Source: CAZBYL01 sp964522805 (GTDB lineage: Bacteria > Synergistota > Synergistia > Synergistales > Synergistaceae). Taken from it: DNA of 64,000 nt. The number at the start of each line of letters is the position of its first letter. Positions within the stretch are counted from its first letter, which is position 1. The notes under the pieces were generated by a model. That model had not been told where the DNA came from, ran no database searches, and worked only from the letters and a program-made list of their open reading frames with translations. Shown one piece after another: positions 8,671-18,177 of the stretch. The stretch spans positions 1 to 64,000 of the forward strand of contig CAZFWP010000001.1 of assembly GCA_964522805.1 (NCBI GenBank). Direction: 5' to 3'. A program made the translations under genes and the position numbers.

Positions 8671-9534
8671 ATGAATTTGTCAGAAAAGAATACAAAAAGT
8701 CTTTTACAAATACATGTGGCTGTACTTCTTTTTGGGATTGCGGGTCTATTTGGCAGATATATTTCACAGCCTGCCGTGATCATAACGCTGGGAAGAGTAT
8801 TTTTTGCGGCTCTATCCATTATGGCGCTCTTTCGTCTGCGGGGAACTCAAATGTCGCTTAAAAACGGCAAAGACGCAGCAGTGCTGATTGTGGCTGGAGT
8901 GATTCTCGCTTTTCATTGGACCTCTTTTTTCGCCTCAATTCAAGCCTCGACCGTGGCAATAGGGGTTCTGACTTTTTCCACCTATCCGCTTTTTGTCACT
9001 TTTATCGAGCCTCTTATATTCGGTTATAAGCTCAAAATATCAGACACAGCCTGCGCCCTGGCAATGTTTGCCGGAGTATGCATAATTGTTCCTGAATTTA
9101 GAATGGCAAACAGCTCCACGGAGGGAATTATCTGGGGTATGTGCTCGAGCTTTTCCTACGCTGTGATGTCCTTAATTAACAGAAAGTATGCGTTAAAATA
9201 CAGCGGCAGCTTAATCGCGCTCTACGAACAGGGAACATCCGCAGTTGTGCTGCTGCCTGCGCTGTTTATTTTAAAACCTGCAGTGACCGCCACAGACATT
9301 TGGCCAATGCTGCTGTTAGGCGTGGTTTTCACTGCTGGAGCTCACTCGCTCTTTATCAGCGGCATGAAGCACGTCAGAGCGCAGACAGCGGGAATGATTT
9401 CAAGCTTGGAATCGCCCTACGGTATAGCTGCTGCTGCGTTGGTCTTTAGCGAAATTCCTCAGCTCAACGAAGTAATTGGCGGTGCTGTTATTTTAGCAGC
9501 AGCTCTGTGGTCCACTCTGAAGTCGAGAAATTAG
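8671..9534 (+). CDS. EamA/DMT-superfamily transporter
   Basis: The 287-residue protein is almost entirely hydrophobic, with about ten predicted membrane spans in two repeated halves, the EamA (RhaT/DMT) layout and usual length. Motifs such as AFHWTSFFASIQASTVAIGVLT and the second-half LFISGMKHVRAQTAGMISSLESPYG are typical of drug/metabolite exporters of this family. GGGGTGG lies 4 nt upstream of the ATG. It is transcribed away from the neighbouring cluster and stands alone. Members export amino acids or small metabolites; the substrate here is unknown. Confidence 0.88.
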   Translation: MNLSEKNTKSLLQIHVAVLLFGIAGLFGRYISQPAVIITLGRVFFAALSIMALFRLRGTQMSLKNGKDAAVLIVAGVILAFHWTSFFASIQASTVAIGVLTFSTYPLFVTFIEPLIFGYKLKISDTACALAMFAGVCIIVPEFRMANSSTEGIIWGMCSSFSYAVMSLINRKYALKYSGSLIALYEQGTSAVVLLPALFILKPAVTATDIWPMLLLGVVFTAGAHSLFISGMKHVRAQTAGMISSLESPYGIAAAALVFSEIPQLNEVIGGAVILAAALWSTLKSRN

Positions 9535-9700
9535 CCGCAGGTTTCATTTTACCCTTTTGGCGCGCCTTCAGTGAAAACTTACGTTAGCTAGCTGTGCCGG
9601 ATGCTTTAAACAAAATAAAAACCCCGTATAAAACAGCAAGACCTGTCGGTGCGCTGGTAATACGGAGCGTTAGTTTGTTCTATAGCGCACTCTGCTACGG

Positions 9701-10687
9701 CTATTTTACCATTTTGGCATAAAGTGCTTCTGTCCTTTGGGTAATCCGCTCGATGGAGACGCCCTTTTGCATGGCATACCAGACGGCTCCGCCCATACCG
9801 ACACCTTCTTTAATGAACCCTTTTTCGTAATCAGCAAGCCCCGGGTATTTTGAAGCGGAAAAATCAAGCGGCGCGGCATACCAGTCGACGCCGATGTGTT
9901 CCGCAAACTCCACAAAGCAGCCGGACTTGTCGTTTTTCACATATTTTGTTGTCGCCACCAACAAATCTCTGTCGTTTCCCATATCTTTTATCAGTGCCGC
10001 CACAGCCAGCATTTGCGTACCTCCGGCAAGTATTACCTCAACATCGCGTGGCAAAGCGGAGACAAAAGCGGCGACGGCGATCTGCATCGCATCCCCTACT
10101 TCAGCGGCCGCCGTAAGCCCGCGTCCTTTAAGACCACCAAGCCCAATACCCAAGCGTTCGCATGTTTCACACCATATTTTTTCTTTCAGCGAAAGAGGAT
10201 TTATCGGCCCGGCGGAGGATACCATTCCTTCATAGCCGAGAGCACGCAGCAAAAGCAGCGCCGTCGTTGTCCCGCCTGGCACGGATTCGGCGATAACTAT
10301 TTTTTTTGCCGGCAAGTCCGTTTCGGCTGCCAAGGCAGCAGAGCAGGAAGCAATATTCTCCCAGTCAGGAACAGCCATCACATAGCGAGGATCTCCAGAA
10401 GGCGTAGTTTTAATCTCTTTGAAGGGCGAGCAGGGAGGCACAGATGTTCCCACACGGACAGACATGACAGGAAAACCGCCCTCTATCAGAGCCGCTCTGG
10501 TGACAATGGCGGGACTGGGGTGTCCGAACGGGTCCAAGGGCATGTTATCCATAACTTTAGGTCTATCGTAAAAGAGCATGTCGGAATCGGCAGGAGCCGT
10601 GTAGGCAAGCGCCTCCGTGTTAGCTCCGGCAGCCGACAGCCCCGGCACTTTGCTAAGTTCTGTTTCACTTATAAATAGTGCGAACAT
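9701..10687 (-). CDS. cobT: CobT-like nicotinate-nucleotide phosphoribosyltransferase (TIGR00303-type)
   Basis: The 328-residue protein matches the archaeal/cyanobacterial-type CobT family: VIAESVPGGTTTALLLLRALGY, DVEVILAGGTQMLAVAALI, and the C-terminal FIKEGVGMGGAVWYAMQKG. The family is assigned to the lower-ligand arm of cobamide synthesis, transferring phosphoribose from nicotinate mononucleotide to a base such as dimethylbenzimidazole. No other cobamide gene is adjacent. Start ATG at 10687 is preceded by AGGGGG at a long spacing (about 13 nt). It is transcribed divergently from the V-ATPase operon. Family is confident; enzymatic specificity in this group is less well established than for bacterial CobT. 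Confidence 0.85.
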   Translation of the reverse strand: MFALFISETELSKVPGLSAAGANTEALAYTAPADSDMLFYDRPKVMDNMPLDPFGHPSPAIVTRAALIEGGFPVMSVRVGTSVPPCSPFKEIKTTPSGDPRYVMAVPDWENIASCSAALAAETDLPAKKIVIAESVPGGTTTALLLLRALGYEGMVSSAGPINPLSLKEKIWCETCERLGIGLGGLKGRGLTAAAEVGDAMQIAVAAFVSALPRDVEVILAGGTQMLAVAALIKDMGNDRDLLVATTKYVKNDKSGCFVEFAEHIGVDWYAAPLDFSASKYPGLADYEKGFIKEGVGMGGAVWYAMQKGVSIERITQRTEALYAKMVK

Positions 10688-10746
10688 TTACGCTAATTTA
10701 CCCCCTATACTTCACAACATTTTAGAGTTAGAATGACGCCATACCG

Positions 10747-10776
10747 GTTCTGCATTTGCAGAACAGTTCCTTTTTT
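10747..10776 (+). terminator. Terminator-like hairpin upstream of the V-ATPase operon
   Basis: An 8-bp perfect inverted repeat GTTCTGCA/TGCAGAAC (10747-10764) with a 2-nt loop is followed by AGTTCC and six T (10771-10776) on the plus strand. No plus-strand gene ends nearby, so it may be a leader attenuator of the V-ATPase operon or insulate it from upstream read-through. The very short loop weakens the call. Confidence 0.4.
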
Positions 10777-10866
10777 GCGTACAAATCGTATAAAGATATT
10801 TTATCACATAATATATTTAGCAATTTCGATTTTTGCTTTGTATTTTAGATGGCAGGAGGTATTTAT

Positions 10867-11481
10867 GTGGCGACAAAACTTGCACCCACGCGGGGCAACC
10901 TGGTTAAGCTCACTCGCTCAATGGAGATGGCGCAGTCAGGTCACGACCTCCTTGATCAGAAACGGCAAGTTCTGATGATGGAACTTGTACGTTTTATAGA
11001 CTCAGCAAAGACAATTCAAGAGGACGTTGAGATGATCTTCCACAACGCCTATGAGGCTTTGCAGAAAGCCAACATCTCTCTTGGCATAGACACCGTCGAA
11101 GATATTTCCGAGTCAGTGCCTATAACTTCAGATATTGTGGTTCGTCTCCACTCGGTTATGGGAGTGGAAATTCCCGATGTTGACCCGCTGAGTGATGAAA
11201 CAATACCAAGCTATTCCTTCCATGGCTCTTCAGGGGCAATGGACGCCGCGTATTCACAGTTTCGCAAAGTAATGGTTCTTTTGGCACAGCTTGCCGAAGT
11301 TGAGACCAGTGTCTACCGTCTGGCTGTACAGATCAGAAAGACACACCGGCGCGTTAATGCGCTTGAAAAAGTTGTTATTCCGTCCAATGCGGCGGAGATA
11401 AGGTTCATCTCAGATGTCCTGGAAGAGGGCGACAGGGAAGACTTTACAAGAATGAAACTGGCTCAGAAAAAGACAAAGTAG
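10867..11481 (+). CDS. atpD: V-type ATP synthase subunit D (central stalk)
   Basis: About 204 residues. It begins MATKLAPTRGNLVKL, the family's PTR..L signature, is helical, and ends with RRVNALEKVVIPSN, another subunit D hallmark. Subunit D forms the rotor shaft inside the A3B3 head. GTG at 10867 is chosen over ATG at 10849 because AGGAGG lies 7 nt before it. First gene of a nine-gene operon; the D-first order differs from many V-ATPase operons, where D is last. The assignment is firm. Confidence 0.93.
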   Translation: MATKLAPTRGNLVKLTRSMEMAQSGHDLLDQKRQVLMMELVRFIDSAKTIQEDVEMIFHNAYEALQKANISLGIDTVEDISESVPITSDIVVRLHSVMGVEIPDVDPLSDETIPSYSFHGSSGAMDAAYSQFRKVMVLLAQLAEVETSVYRLAVQIRKTHRRVNALEKVVIPSNAAEIRFISDVLEEGDREDFTRMKLAQKKTK

Positions 11482-11504
11482 TCTTAATACCGGAGGTTAT
11501 GCTC

Positions 11505-11846
11505 ATGAGTACATTGCAGGAAGTTCTGGCTGTTCTCCTTGGAGCCGAGTCAGAAGCAAAAAGGATTGTCAACGATTCAAAAAATGAATCAGACAACTTT
11601 CTGCGCAGCGCGCAGGAAAAATTCGCAGGAGAAAGAACAAACCAGATGGCCTCTGCCAGAGAACAGGCAAAGGGTATTATGGAGACCGCCCTTAATTCAG
11701 CTCAGACCGAGGCTCATCAGATAGCTGAACTCGGTAAAGAGGAACGGGGCAGAATGCAGAGACGTTTTGAGGAGAATATTGATTCTGTAATTAACTCCAT
11801 GGTCTCGGAAATAGCCGACAACTACTCCTCCAAAAGGAGAGCTTAA
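11505..11846 (+). CDS. V-type ATP synthase peripheral stalk subunit (G/H-like coiled coil)
   Basis: The 113-residue protein is an almost uninterrupted alanine/glutamate/arginine-rich helix with heptad character (LQEVLAVLLGAESEAKRIV, then long EK-rich repeats), the composition of AhaH/NtpF-type subunits that pair with subunit E in the outer stalk. ATG at 11505 is 7 nt from GGAGGT; the ATG at 11499 is too close to it. Placed between subunits D and C. Low-complexity coiled coils of this type are identified mainly by operon position, so the exact letter is uncertain, but the stalk role is likely. Confidence 0.82.
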   Translation: MSTLQEVLAVLLGAESEAKRIVNDSKNESDNFLRSAQEKFAGERTNQMASAREQAKGIMETALNSAQTEAHQIAELGKEERGRMQRRFEENIDSVINSMVSEIADNYSSKRRA

Positions 11847-11848
11847 GC

Positions 11849-12949
11849 TTGCCGCTCACATCGCACGGACAGTCGACAGCAATCGGTGTCAAAGCACACG
11901 TGCTCTTCAGTCAGCTGCTCAAACCGGAGGAATACTGGGGGCTGCTGAATCTGAACTCCACGACCGAGATTGCCGGCTTTCTAAAACAGACTGAAGGGTA
12001 TAAAGAACACCTTGACCTTTTGCCGTTTGAAAAGGTTCACCGTGTTGATTTGGAAAATGCGGTGCGTTCGGCTGTTCTCTCCGAAGCCACCTCTTTTCTT
12101 TCATATTTAGCGGGCGCGGAGCGAGAGCTTTTTATCGACTGGCTCGGCTGGTATGAATCAGAACATCTCAAAAGTATTTTTCGCTGGATTCGCTCAAAAA
12201 GAATAGACCGTGACACGATGAGGAGCAGACTCTTCGCTGTGCCAGGTTCTAAAATTTCCTATGACCTGCTTTTAAACAGCAGGGATTTTTCGGAAGCTCT
12301 TGAGGCACTGCGCGACTCAAAATACTATGACATTCTTCGTGAGCCTGTAAAAAGGCTTATGGACGGAGACGATTCACTTTTTTCTCTTGAGCTGGCAATC
12401 GACAATCTGGCGGAGACAAGAATATTTAACGACCTTAACAATATTTCTCCCAAGGATAAAAAGCTGCTCTCAACTCTTTTCGGTACCAGAGTTGACCTGT
12501 TGAATCTTTACCATTTTCACCGCTGCACATGGTATTACCATATGACGCTGGAGGAAACACTCAGCAGGATGCTGCCGGTGAAGTATAAGATCAAGACTCA
12601 CCATTTGAGGGACATGTCCCGCGGTGGCACATGGGAGGATCGCCTTGACCGCTTTGAAAGTTCCTTCCCTGTTTACGCTAAGATATTCAGAGAAGCGCTT
12701 GAGCAGTCCGACAGAGAGCTGGCCCTTGAGATGTCCATCAAGCGCCATACATATCTCAAGGCACTGTCACTATTCCAGAGCGGCGCACCCAGTTTCCACA
12801 CGGCGATGAGCTATTTTATACTCAAATCCTATGAGTCAGACGACATCATCAGAATCATAGAAGATGTCCGATATGACTATGACCGCGGATCTGCGGCCAC
12901 GTACCTGATTAGACCTATTCTCAGCGGGGGTGAACCCATATGGCAGTAA
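11849..12949 (+). CDS. atpC: V-type ATP synthase subunit C
   Basis: The 366-residue, mostly helical protein fits the V/A-ATPase subunit C (AC39/d-type) family, the funnel-shaped connector between central stalk and membrane ring. Supporting features are the length, the ISYDLLLNSRDFSEALEALRDSKY repeat-like segment, the DLLNLYHFHRCTWYY motif and its position just before subunit I. The start is TTG at 11849, with AAAGGAGA upstream and no in-frame ATG near. The end overlaps the subunit I start by 10 bp, indicating translational coupling. Confidence 0.88.
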   Translation: MPLTSHGQSTAIGVKAHVLFSQLLKPEEYWGLLNLNSTTEIAGFLKQTEGYKEHLDLLPFEKVHRVDLENAVRSAVLSEATSFLSYLAGAERELFIDWLGWYESEHLKSIFRWIRSKRIDRDTMRSRLFAVPGSKISYDLLLNSRDFSEALEALRDSKYYDILREPVKRLMDGDDSLFSLELAIDNLAETRIFNDLNNISPKDKKLLSTLFGTRVDLLNLYHFHRCTWYYHMTLEETLSRMLPVKYKIKTHHLRDMSRGGTWEDRLDRFESSFPVYAKIFREALEQSDRELALEMSIKRHTYLKALSLFQSGAPSFHTAMSYFILKSYESDDIIRIIEDVRYDYDRGSAATYLIRPILSGGEPIWQ

Positions 12950-14901
12950 TGAAAATGGTCGCTTTGACCATGATAGGTCCCGACTCGGAGATGGAACCGG
13001 TTGCACGCCAGATGGTACTGACCGGCGGTTTTCAGCCGCTGCCTCTTGATATTCTGGTAAACGACAGAAATCTTCGTTCACGGGTGACAACAGAGACAGA
13101 AAATCCTTACGACGAACTGCTCTCTAAAGTTACGACAGTGTGGAAAGTGGCTCAGGAGCTTATTCCCGATCCCTCACCTGTTACTATCACCAAGTCTTTT
13201 ACTCTTACAAACGCACGTTATACGGTTGACAAAGCGTCTCGCCGCCTCGAAGTGTGGGAAAAACGCCGAAATGTACTGATGGAAGAGGAAGAGCTCCTCT
13301 CTGCCGCGAAGCTGTTTATCGAGGCTCTGAAGAACGCTGATTTCAGCCCCAAAGAATTAGCGGACGGCAAGTTCGTTCACACCTTTTTCGGACGTCTATC
13401 AAACGAAAATTATCAGAGGCTGATTGAGAGCGGTGAGGAATCACCGATAGCTATTAACGGCCTCACAGTTATCAACGGCAATACTTGGATAATGGCTATC
13501 ACCGTCCCCGGTTATGAAGAGTCCACCAAGAAATTGCTGGATGCCGTCTATTTTAAAGAGTTCTCTCTCAAAGAGATTTCCGAACAGCTTGAGGGAGATG
13601 ATCCTCTTCTTCTCATCAACAAGAGAATATCAAACCGCCAGAGGGCGATAAAGGGACTGGCAAGAGCCGCTAAAGAAATGCTGAAGGAGCACCGTTCCGA
13701 GTATGAACTGCTCTATTCACAGCTATATACAATGCAGCGTGTCTACGACGTCTGCAAGGGACGCGGTGAAGTGAGCGGCATGTTCCTCCTCTCAGGCTGG
13801 ATTCCGGCAGACACTCTGGCTGGGATTTATAAAACTATCGAAGAAGAAGCTCCGATGACCACCGTAATGGTTGAAGATACCAAAGATATTACATATTCAG
13901 GTATCAGAGTTCCGACAATGCTCAAAAACAATCCTATGTTCAGAGCCTTCCAGGACATCGTGGCGATGTATAGCCTTCCCTCTTATGGAGAGATAGACCC
14001 ATCACCGATTGTCGCTATTTCCTTCGTCCTCTTCTTCGGATTCATGTTCGGAGATATCGGGCACGGATTGATGATCTTCTTGGGCGCCATGTTCTTGGTC
14101 AAAAACGGTATGATGAAGAAATCTTTCGGACAGGTTATAAAGTCAGCTGCAGTAAGCTCAATGGTCTTCGGCGCGCTTTACGGGAGTATCTTCGGCGTGG
14201 AGGATATTATTCCAGCGCTGTGGCTCTCACCGATGCACGATACCAACAGACTTTTGATTATCGCGATATGTCTTGGCGTGTTTATGATTAGTCTTGGACT
14301 GATATTAAACATGATCCAGCAGTACCGAAACAGGGACTTCGGACGATTGCTTTTTGACGGTCAGGGAATGGCGGGATTGTTCCTTTACTGGACAATGGCT
14401 GCTTTAGCCGCTATTTACATGACCGGCACAGAGATCTCCGACTTTGCGGCAAACATGATGTGGGCCGGCATTGGTCTGATGATGTTCCTTATGGTCTTCC
14501 GCGACATTCTGGCAAGATATCTGCTTCGTCAGAAGGGTGAGAGCGAATCTGTCGTTCTCAATGTATTTGAAATTATGCACAACTTGATGTCTTTTGTCTC
14601 CAACACTGCCTCCTTTGTCAGGCTCGCGGCCTTCGCTCTTAACCATGTCGGACTTTCAATGGCTGTAATTATGCTCTCCGAAATGGTGCACTCTCTCCCT
14701 GGAGGCATAGTGATGAAGGGATTGATTTTAGTCTTAGGAAATATCGTAATAGTCTGCCTAGAAGGGTTAATAGTCTTCATACAGACCCTCAGGCTGGAGT
14801 ACTACGAATTCTTCGGAAAGTTCTACAAGGGAGGTGGAAGCGCGTTCAAGCCTGTCGGCTGGAACAAGGAACTGGCACAAAAATCGGCAAGGGCCAGATA
14901 G
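12940..14901 (+). CDS. atpI: V-type ATP synthase subunit I (membrane stator, a-subunit equivalent)
   Basis: The 653-residue protein has a soluble coiled-coil N-terminal half (to about residue 340) and a membrane C-terminal half with seven to eight predicted helices. Family marks include GFMFGDIGHGLMIF and SFVRLAAFALNHVGLSMAV, which contains the essential arginine thought to face the rotor ring, and the terminal LRLEYYEFFGKFYKGGG. It forms the ion half-channels beside the K ring. The gene overlaps subunit C by 10 bp. Confidence 0.94.
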   Translation: MAVMKMVALTMIGPDSEMEPVARQMVLTGGFQPLPLDILVNDRNLRSRVTTETENPYDELLSKVTTVWKVAQELIPDPSPVTITKSFTLTNARYTVDKASRRLEVWEKRRNVLMEEEELLSAAKLFIEALKNADFSPKELADGKFVHTFFGRLSNENYQRLIESGEESPIAINGLTVINGNTWIMAITVPGYEESTKKLLDAVYFKEFSLKEISEQLEGDDPLLLINKRISNRQRAIKGLARAAKEMLKEHRSEYELLYSQLYTMQRVYDVCKGRGEVSGMFLLSGWIPADTLAGIYKTIEEEAPMTTVMVEDTKDITYSGIRVPTMLKNNPMFRAFQDIVAMYSLPSYGEIDPSPIVAISFVLFFGFMFGDIGHGLMIFLGAMFLVKNGMMKKSFGQVIKSAAVSSMVFGALYGSIFGVEDIIPALWLSPMHDTNRLLIIAICLGVFMISLGLILNMIQQYRNRDFGRLLFDGQGMAGLFLYWTMAALAAIYMTGTEISDFAANMMWAGIGLMMFLMVFRDILARYLLRQKGESESVVLNVFEIMHNLMSFVSNTASFVRLAAFALNHVGLSMAVIMLSEMVHSLPGGIVMKGLILVLGNIVIVCLEGLIVFIQTLRLEYYEFFGKFYKGGGSAFKPVGWNKELAQKSARAR

Positions 14902-14997
14902 GCACGGAGTGCTGCATCTTCACACAGGTTGAGTATTGGAAACACGGAAAACAAAAAAATATAATATTAAGAAGCTAATAAAAAGGAGTTGTTCAAT

Positions 14998-15414
14998 ATG
15001 TTCGGTTTGGCAATTTGCTGCGCAACAGTAGCAGCCATGATGGGTATCGGGTATTTAATGCAGCGCAAGGGGTACAAGGGCAGCCGCGCAGTATATTCGG
15101 CCAGCCTTGGAATTTCCTCTTTCATGGTTTTCTCAGGGGCAGTGATAGCATTGACATCGCACCCCGCATTTGCTGAAGCGGCGGCAGCTCCCCTTGGAAC
15201 AGGAGCAGGCATGGGCTTCATTGCGGCAGCTATTTCAACAGGACTCGCCTGCCTCGGAGCTGGGCTCGCAGTCGCCAGCGTCGGCTCAGCAGCTCTGGGA
15301 CTTGTCGGAGAAAAACCCGAAATGCTCGGAACCACGCTTATCTACCTTGGGCTTTCAGAAGGTATCGCCATTTACGGCGTTATCGTTTCCCTGCTTATCC
15401 TTGGCCGCCTTTAG
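14998..15414 (+). CDS. atpK: V-type ATP synthase subunit K (rotor ring proteolipid), single ion-binding hairpin
   Basis: 138 residues from ATG at 14998 (AAGGAG 8 nt upstream; a TTG at 14989 is an alternative). Residues 66-138 form the glycine-rich helical hairpin of c/K subunits with the ion-binding carboxylate E121 in LSEGIAIYG. The first 55 residues add two hydrophobic segments lacking a carboxylate; the stretch around HPAFAEAA could be a signal-type cleavage point or a degenerate first hairpin. The helix preceding E121's hairpin shows no glutamine at the position used by Na+-type V-ATPases, so ion choice cannot be settled. Essential membrane rotor of the complex. Confidence 0.88.
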   Translation: MFGLAICCATVAAMMGIGYLMQRKGYKGSRAVYSASLGISSFMVFSGAVIALTSHPAFAEAAAAPLGTGAGMGFIAAAISTGLACLGAGLAVASVGSAALGLVGEKPEMLGTTLIYLGLSEGIAIYGVIVSLLILGRL

Positions 15415-15432
15415 TGGAGACCAGAATCTGAA

Positions 15433-15741
15433 ATGAAAGCATACCTTGTGAGCGACAACCATGACTCGCTGGTCGGCATGAGACTGGCCGGTATTCCCGG
15501 TTGCCTTGTTCACACATCCGATGAGGCTTTCGCAGCCATAGATAACGCGATCAGAACTCCTGATCTCGCGATTCTGGCTATAACCGAAAAAGCAGCTGAG
15601 ATGGCACCGGATATAATTCAGCAGCTCCGTGAACGCGGAGAACTGCCTCTTGTTGTCGAAATACCTGACAGATTCGGTACAAAAAGGGGTTCTGATTTTC
15701 TGACCCGGTACGTACAGGAAGCCATTGGGGTGAAAATGTGA
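15433..15741 (+). CDS. atpF: V-type ATP synthase subunit F
   Basis: The 102-residue protein starts with MKAYLVSDNHDSLVGMRLAGI and contains DLAILAITEKAAE, the alpha/beta fold pattern of subunit F, which caps the central stalk with subunit D. It lies between K and E. Its TGA stop overlaps the next ATG by one base. Confidence 0.92.
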   Translation: MKAYLVSDNHDSLVGMRLAGIPGCLVHTSDEAFAAIDNAIRTPDLAILAITEKAAEMAPDIIQQLRERGELPLVVEIPDRFGTKRGSDFLTRYVQEAIGVKM

Positions 15742-16355
15742 TGAAGGAAGTTTCAAGCGAAAAAATAGGAACACTGAGAGATATTATTCTCGACAAAGCC
15801 GACGGAGAAAAAAAATCTATAGTGGCATCCGCCCAGCGCGAAGCGGACGATTGGCTCGTAAAAGAAACAGAGAAATTACAGCGGGAAACAAATCTCATTC
15901 TTCAGGATTCGCGGAAACGCGCTGAAGATATCCGGCGCAGACAGATTCTCTCTGCCGAAAGAGAAAAAGCGACAGAGACTCTTCGCCTTCAAAACCGCAT
16001 TCTCTCTGACGCGCTCGGAAGATTACAGGACAGGCTTGTTCATTTAAGAGACAGGGACGACTATCTGGAGATCCTTACAGGAATGTGCCTTGAGGCTGTT
16101 TCATCGCTCAAAGGCGTCAGCTCGTTAAAATTCCGTCTCTCAGCTGTGGACCTTAGTCTCGCCGATAAAGTGATAGCTAATATGCGCAGCGCCGCTTCGG
16201 ATGTCGAGCTTACTTTCGATCCGGAACCGGCCCCCATACTCGGCGGATGCTGGGTATCAACAACAGATAATCGCAGGCAGGTCAATCTGGACTGGCAGAG
16301 TTTGACACAGGAGATGGCAGATACACTGGCTGAACGGCTCCTGCCTTTGCTTTAG
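15741..16355 (+). CDS. atpE: V-type ATP synthase subunit E (peripheral stalk)
   Basis: About 204 residues: an N-terminal coiled coil (KADGEKKSIVASAQREADDW onward) and a C-terminal alpha/beta domain with DRDDYLEILTGMCLEAV and GGCWVSTTDNRRQVNLDW, the pattern of subunit E that anchors the stator to the A3B3 head. ATG at 15741 overlaps the subunit F stop (TGATG). It pairs with the small coiled-coil subunit encoded at 11505. Confidence 0.9.
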   Translation: MKEVSSEKIGTLRDIILDKADGEKKSIVASAQREADDWLVKETEKLQRETNLILQDSRKRAEDIRRRQILSAEREKATETLRLQNRILSDALGRLQDRLVHLRDRDDYLEILTGMCLEAVSSLKGVSSLKFRLSAVDLSLADKVIANMRSAASDVELTFDPEPAPILGGCWVSTTDNRRQVNLDWQSLTQEMADTLAERLLPLL

Positions 16356-16368
16356 GGAGGAATGAACT

Positions 16369-18174
16369 TTGGAGTCCCCAAATAATAACGCCCAGGTTCT
16401 CAAAGAGGGCATTGTCACCTTTGTCAACGGGCCTGTTATAAAAGCGATGAACATGCGTGATTTCGCGATGCGCGAGGTTGTGCATGTCGGGCCTAAGAAA
16501 CTTATGGGCGAGATCATTAGCATGGACGGTGATAACGCCACAATTCAGGTCTATGAAGATACAGATGGTCTGAAGATTGACGAGAAAGTGCATGGCACGG
16601 GCGAGGCTTTGTCAATAGAGATTGGCCCCGGACTGATCGGCAGCTTCTTTGATGGTATCGGCCGCCCTCTTGACGCTCTTCTCGAAGAAGAGGGAATGTA
16701 TATCTCCCCCGGTACTTCGGTAAATATGATTAACAGAGAAAAGGTATGGGATGTCACCCCGGTAGCAAAAGCAGGCGACCTTATAACCCCCGGAATGGTG
16801 TTGGCCACCATTCAAGAAACACCGCTGCTGCTTCACAGGATAATGGCTCCTTTGGGCGTCGAGGGAGAAATCACTTGGATAATTCCTGCCGGCAGACATA
16901 AGGGGTCAACTGACGTAGCAAAGGTGAAAGACGCCTTCGGACGCGAGGCATCTATCCCGATGATCCAGCGTTGGCCTGTCAGAACACCGAGGCCATACAG
17001 AGAACGTCTGCTGCCCAACGAACCTTTTGTCACAGGTCAGCGCGTCATTGATGGTTTGTTCCCCATTGCCAAGGGAGGCACCGCCTGCATACCCGGCGGA
17101 TTCGGCACAGGCAAGACAGTAACCCAGCACCAGCTCGCCAAGTGGGGCGACGCACAGGTCGTTATTTACATTGGCTGCGGCGAGCGAGGCAATGAGATGA
17201 CAGACGTGCTTGAGCAGTTCCCTGTATTGGAAGACCCCCGCTCCGGGCGCCCTCTGATGGAGCGGACAATATTGATAGCCAATACATCCAATATGCCTGT
17301 CGCAGCTCGTGAAGCCTCTATTTACACAGGTATCACCATTGCTGAGTACTTCCGCGATATGGGCTACGACGTCGCCATTATGGCCGACTCCACGTCACGT
17401 TGGGCAGAGGCTCTGCGCGAACTTTCCGGGCGTTTGGAAGAGATTCCGGCGGAAGAGGGCTTCCCCGCTTATCTGCCCAGCCGGCTTGCGGAATTTTATG
17501 AACGCGCTGGACGAGTGGTGACTCTCGGCGGAGAAAACGGCAGCGTCTCTGTAATCGGAGCAGTATCACCTCCAGGCGGAGACTTCACCGAGCCGGTAAC
17601 CAGACATACAAAGAGATTTATTCGCTGCTTCTGGGGATTGGACAAAAACCTCGCCAACGCACGTCACTATCCGGCTATATCTTGGATCGACTCTTACAGC
17701 GAATATGCTGATGAGGTTAACGGTTGGTTCTGCACCAATGTAGACCCGCGCTGGGGAGATGTCAGAGATGAGGTCCGCCATATACTTGCTGAAGACACCA
17801 AAGTTCAGCAGGTCATTAAGCTAGTCGGCGAAGATGTTCTTCCTGACGACCAGAGACTGGTAGCCTTTACAGCATTTCTGATTAAGAACGGATATTTGCA
17901 GCAAAACTCCTTTAACCAGGATTCGTATTCACCGCCGGCAAAGGGCTTTGAGATTTTGGATCTGATTCTTGATTTTAACCACAAGGCAATGGAATTGATT
18001 CATAAGGGTATTCCTATTTCCCTTATTAAGGAAGATGAATCCATCGATGCGATCACACACCTTCGTGAGTTTGACGCTGAGGACAAGAATGGATTTGATG
18101 ATGTGCGCAAGCGTATTGACGCTCACTTAACAAGAGTCGCATCTGAACGCACCAGAAAGTTGGGAGGGAAATAG
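16369..18174 (+). CDS. atpA: V-type ATP synthase catalytic subunit A
   Basis: The 601-residue protein has the Walker A GGFGTGKTV near residue 243, the A-type non-homologous insert upstream of it (QETPLLLHRIMAPLGVEGEI and RWPVRTPRPYRERL), and Walker B around DVAIMADSTSRWAEALRE. Length is typical. Start is TTG at 16369 (GGGAGG about 8 nt upstream); a nearby ATG at 16363 is out of frame and stops at once. It hydrolyses or makes ATP at the A/B interfaces. Subunit B follows after 3 nt. Confidence 0.96.
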   Translation: MESPNNNAQVLKEGIVTFVNGPVIKAMNMRDFAMREVVHVGPKKLMGEIISMDGDNATIQVYEDTDGLKIDEKVHGTGEALSIEIGPGLIGSFFDGIGRPLDALLEEEGMYISPGTSVNMINREKVWDVTPVAKAGDLITPGMVLATIQETPLLLHRIMAPLGVEGEITWIIPAGRHKGSTDVAKVKDAFGREASIPMIQRWPVRTPRPYRERLLPNEPFVTGQRVIDGLFPIAKGGTACIPGGFGTGKTVTQHQLAKWGDAQVVIYIGCGERGNEMTDVLEQFPVLEDPRSGRPLMERTILIANTSNMPVAAREASIYTGITIAEYFRDMGYDVAIMADSTSRWAEALRELSGRLEEIPAEEGFPAYLPSRLAEFYERAGRVVTLGGENGSVSVIGAVSPPGGDFTEPVTRHTKRFIRCFWGLDKNLANARHYPAISWIDSYSEYADEVNGWFCTNVDPRWGDVRDEVRHILAEDTKVQQVIKLVGEDVLPDDQRLVAFTAFLIKNGYLQQNSFNQDSYSPPAKGFEILDLILDFNHKAMELIHKGIPISLIKEDESIDAITHLREFDAEDKNGFDDVRKRIDAHLTRVASERTRKLGGK

Positions 18175-18177
18175 CCG

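Noticed and set aside
9896..10678. 260-codon plus-strand frame opposite cobT
   Set aside because: Antisense shadow of a gene with clear family motifs; no ribosome site or homologous motif in the plus frame.
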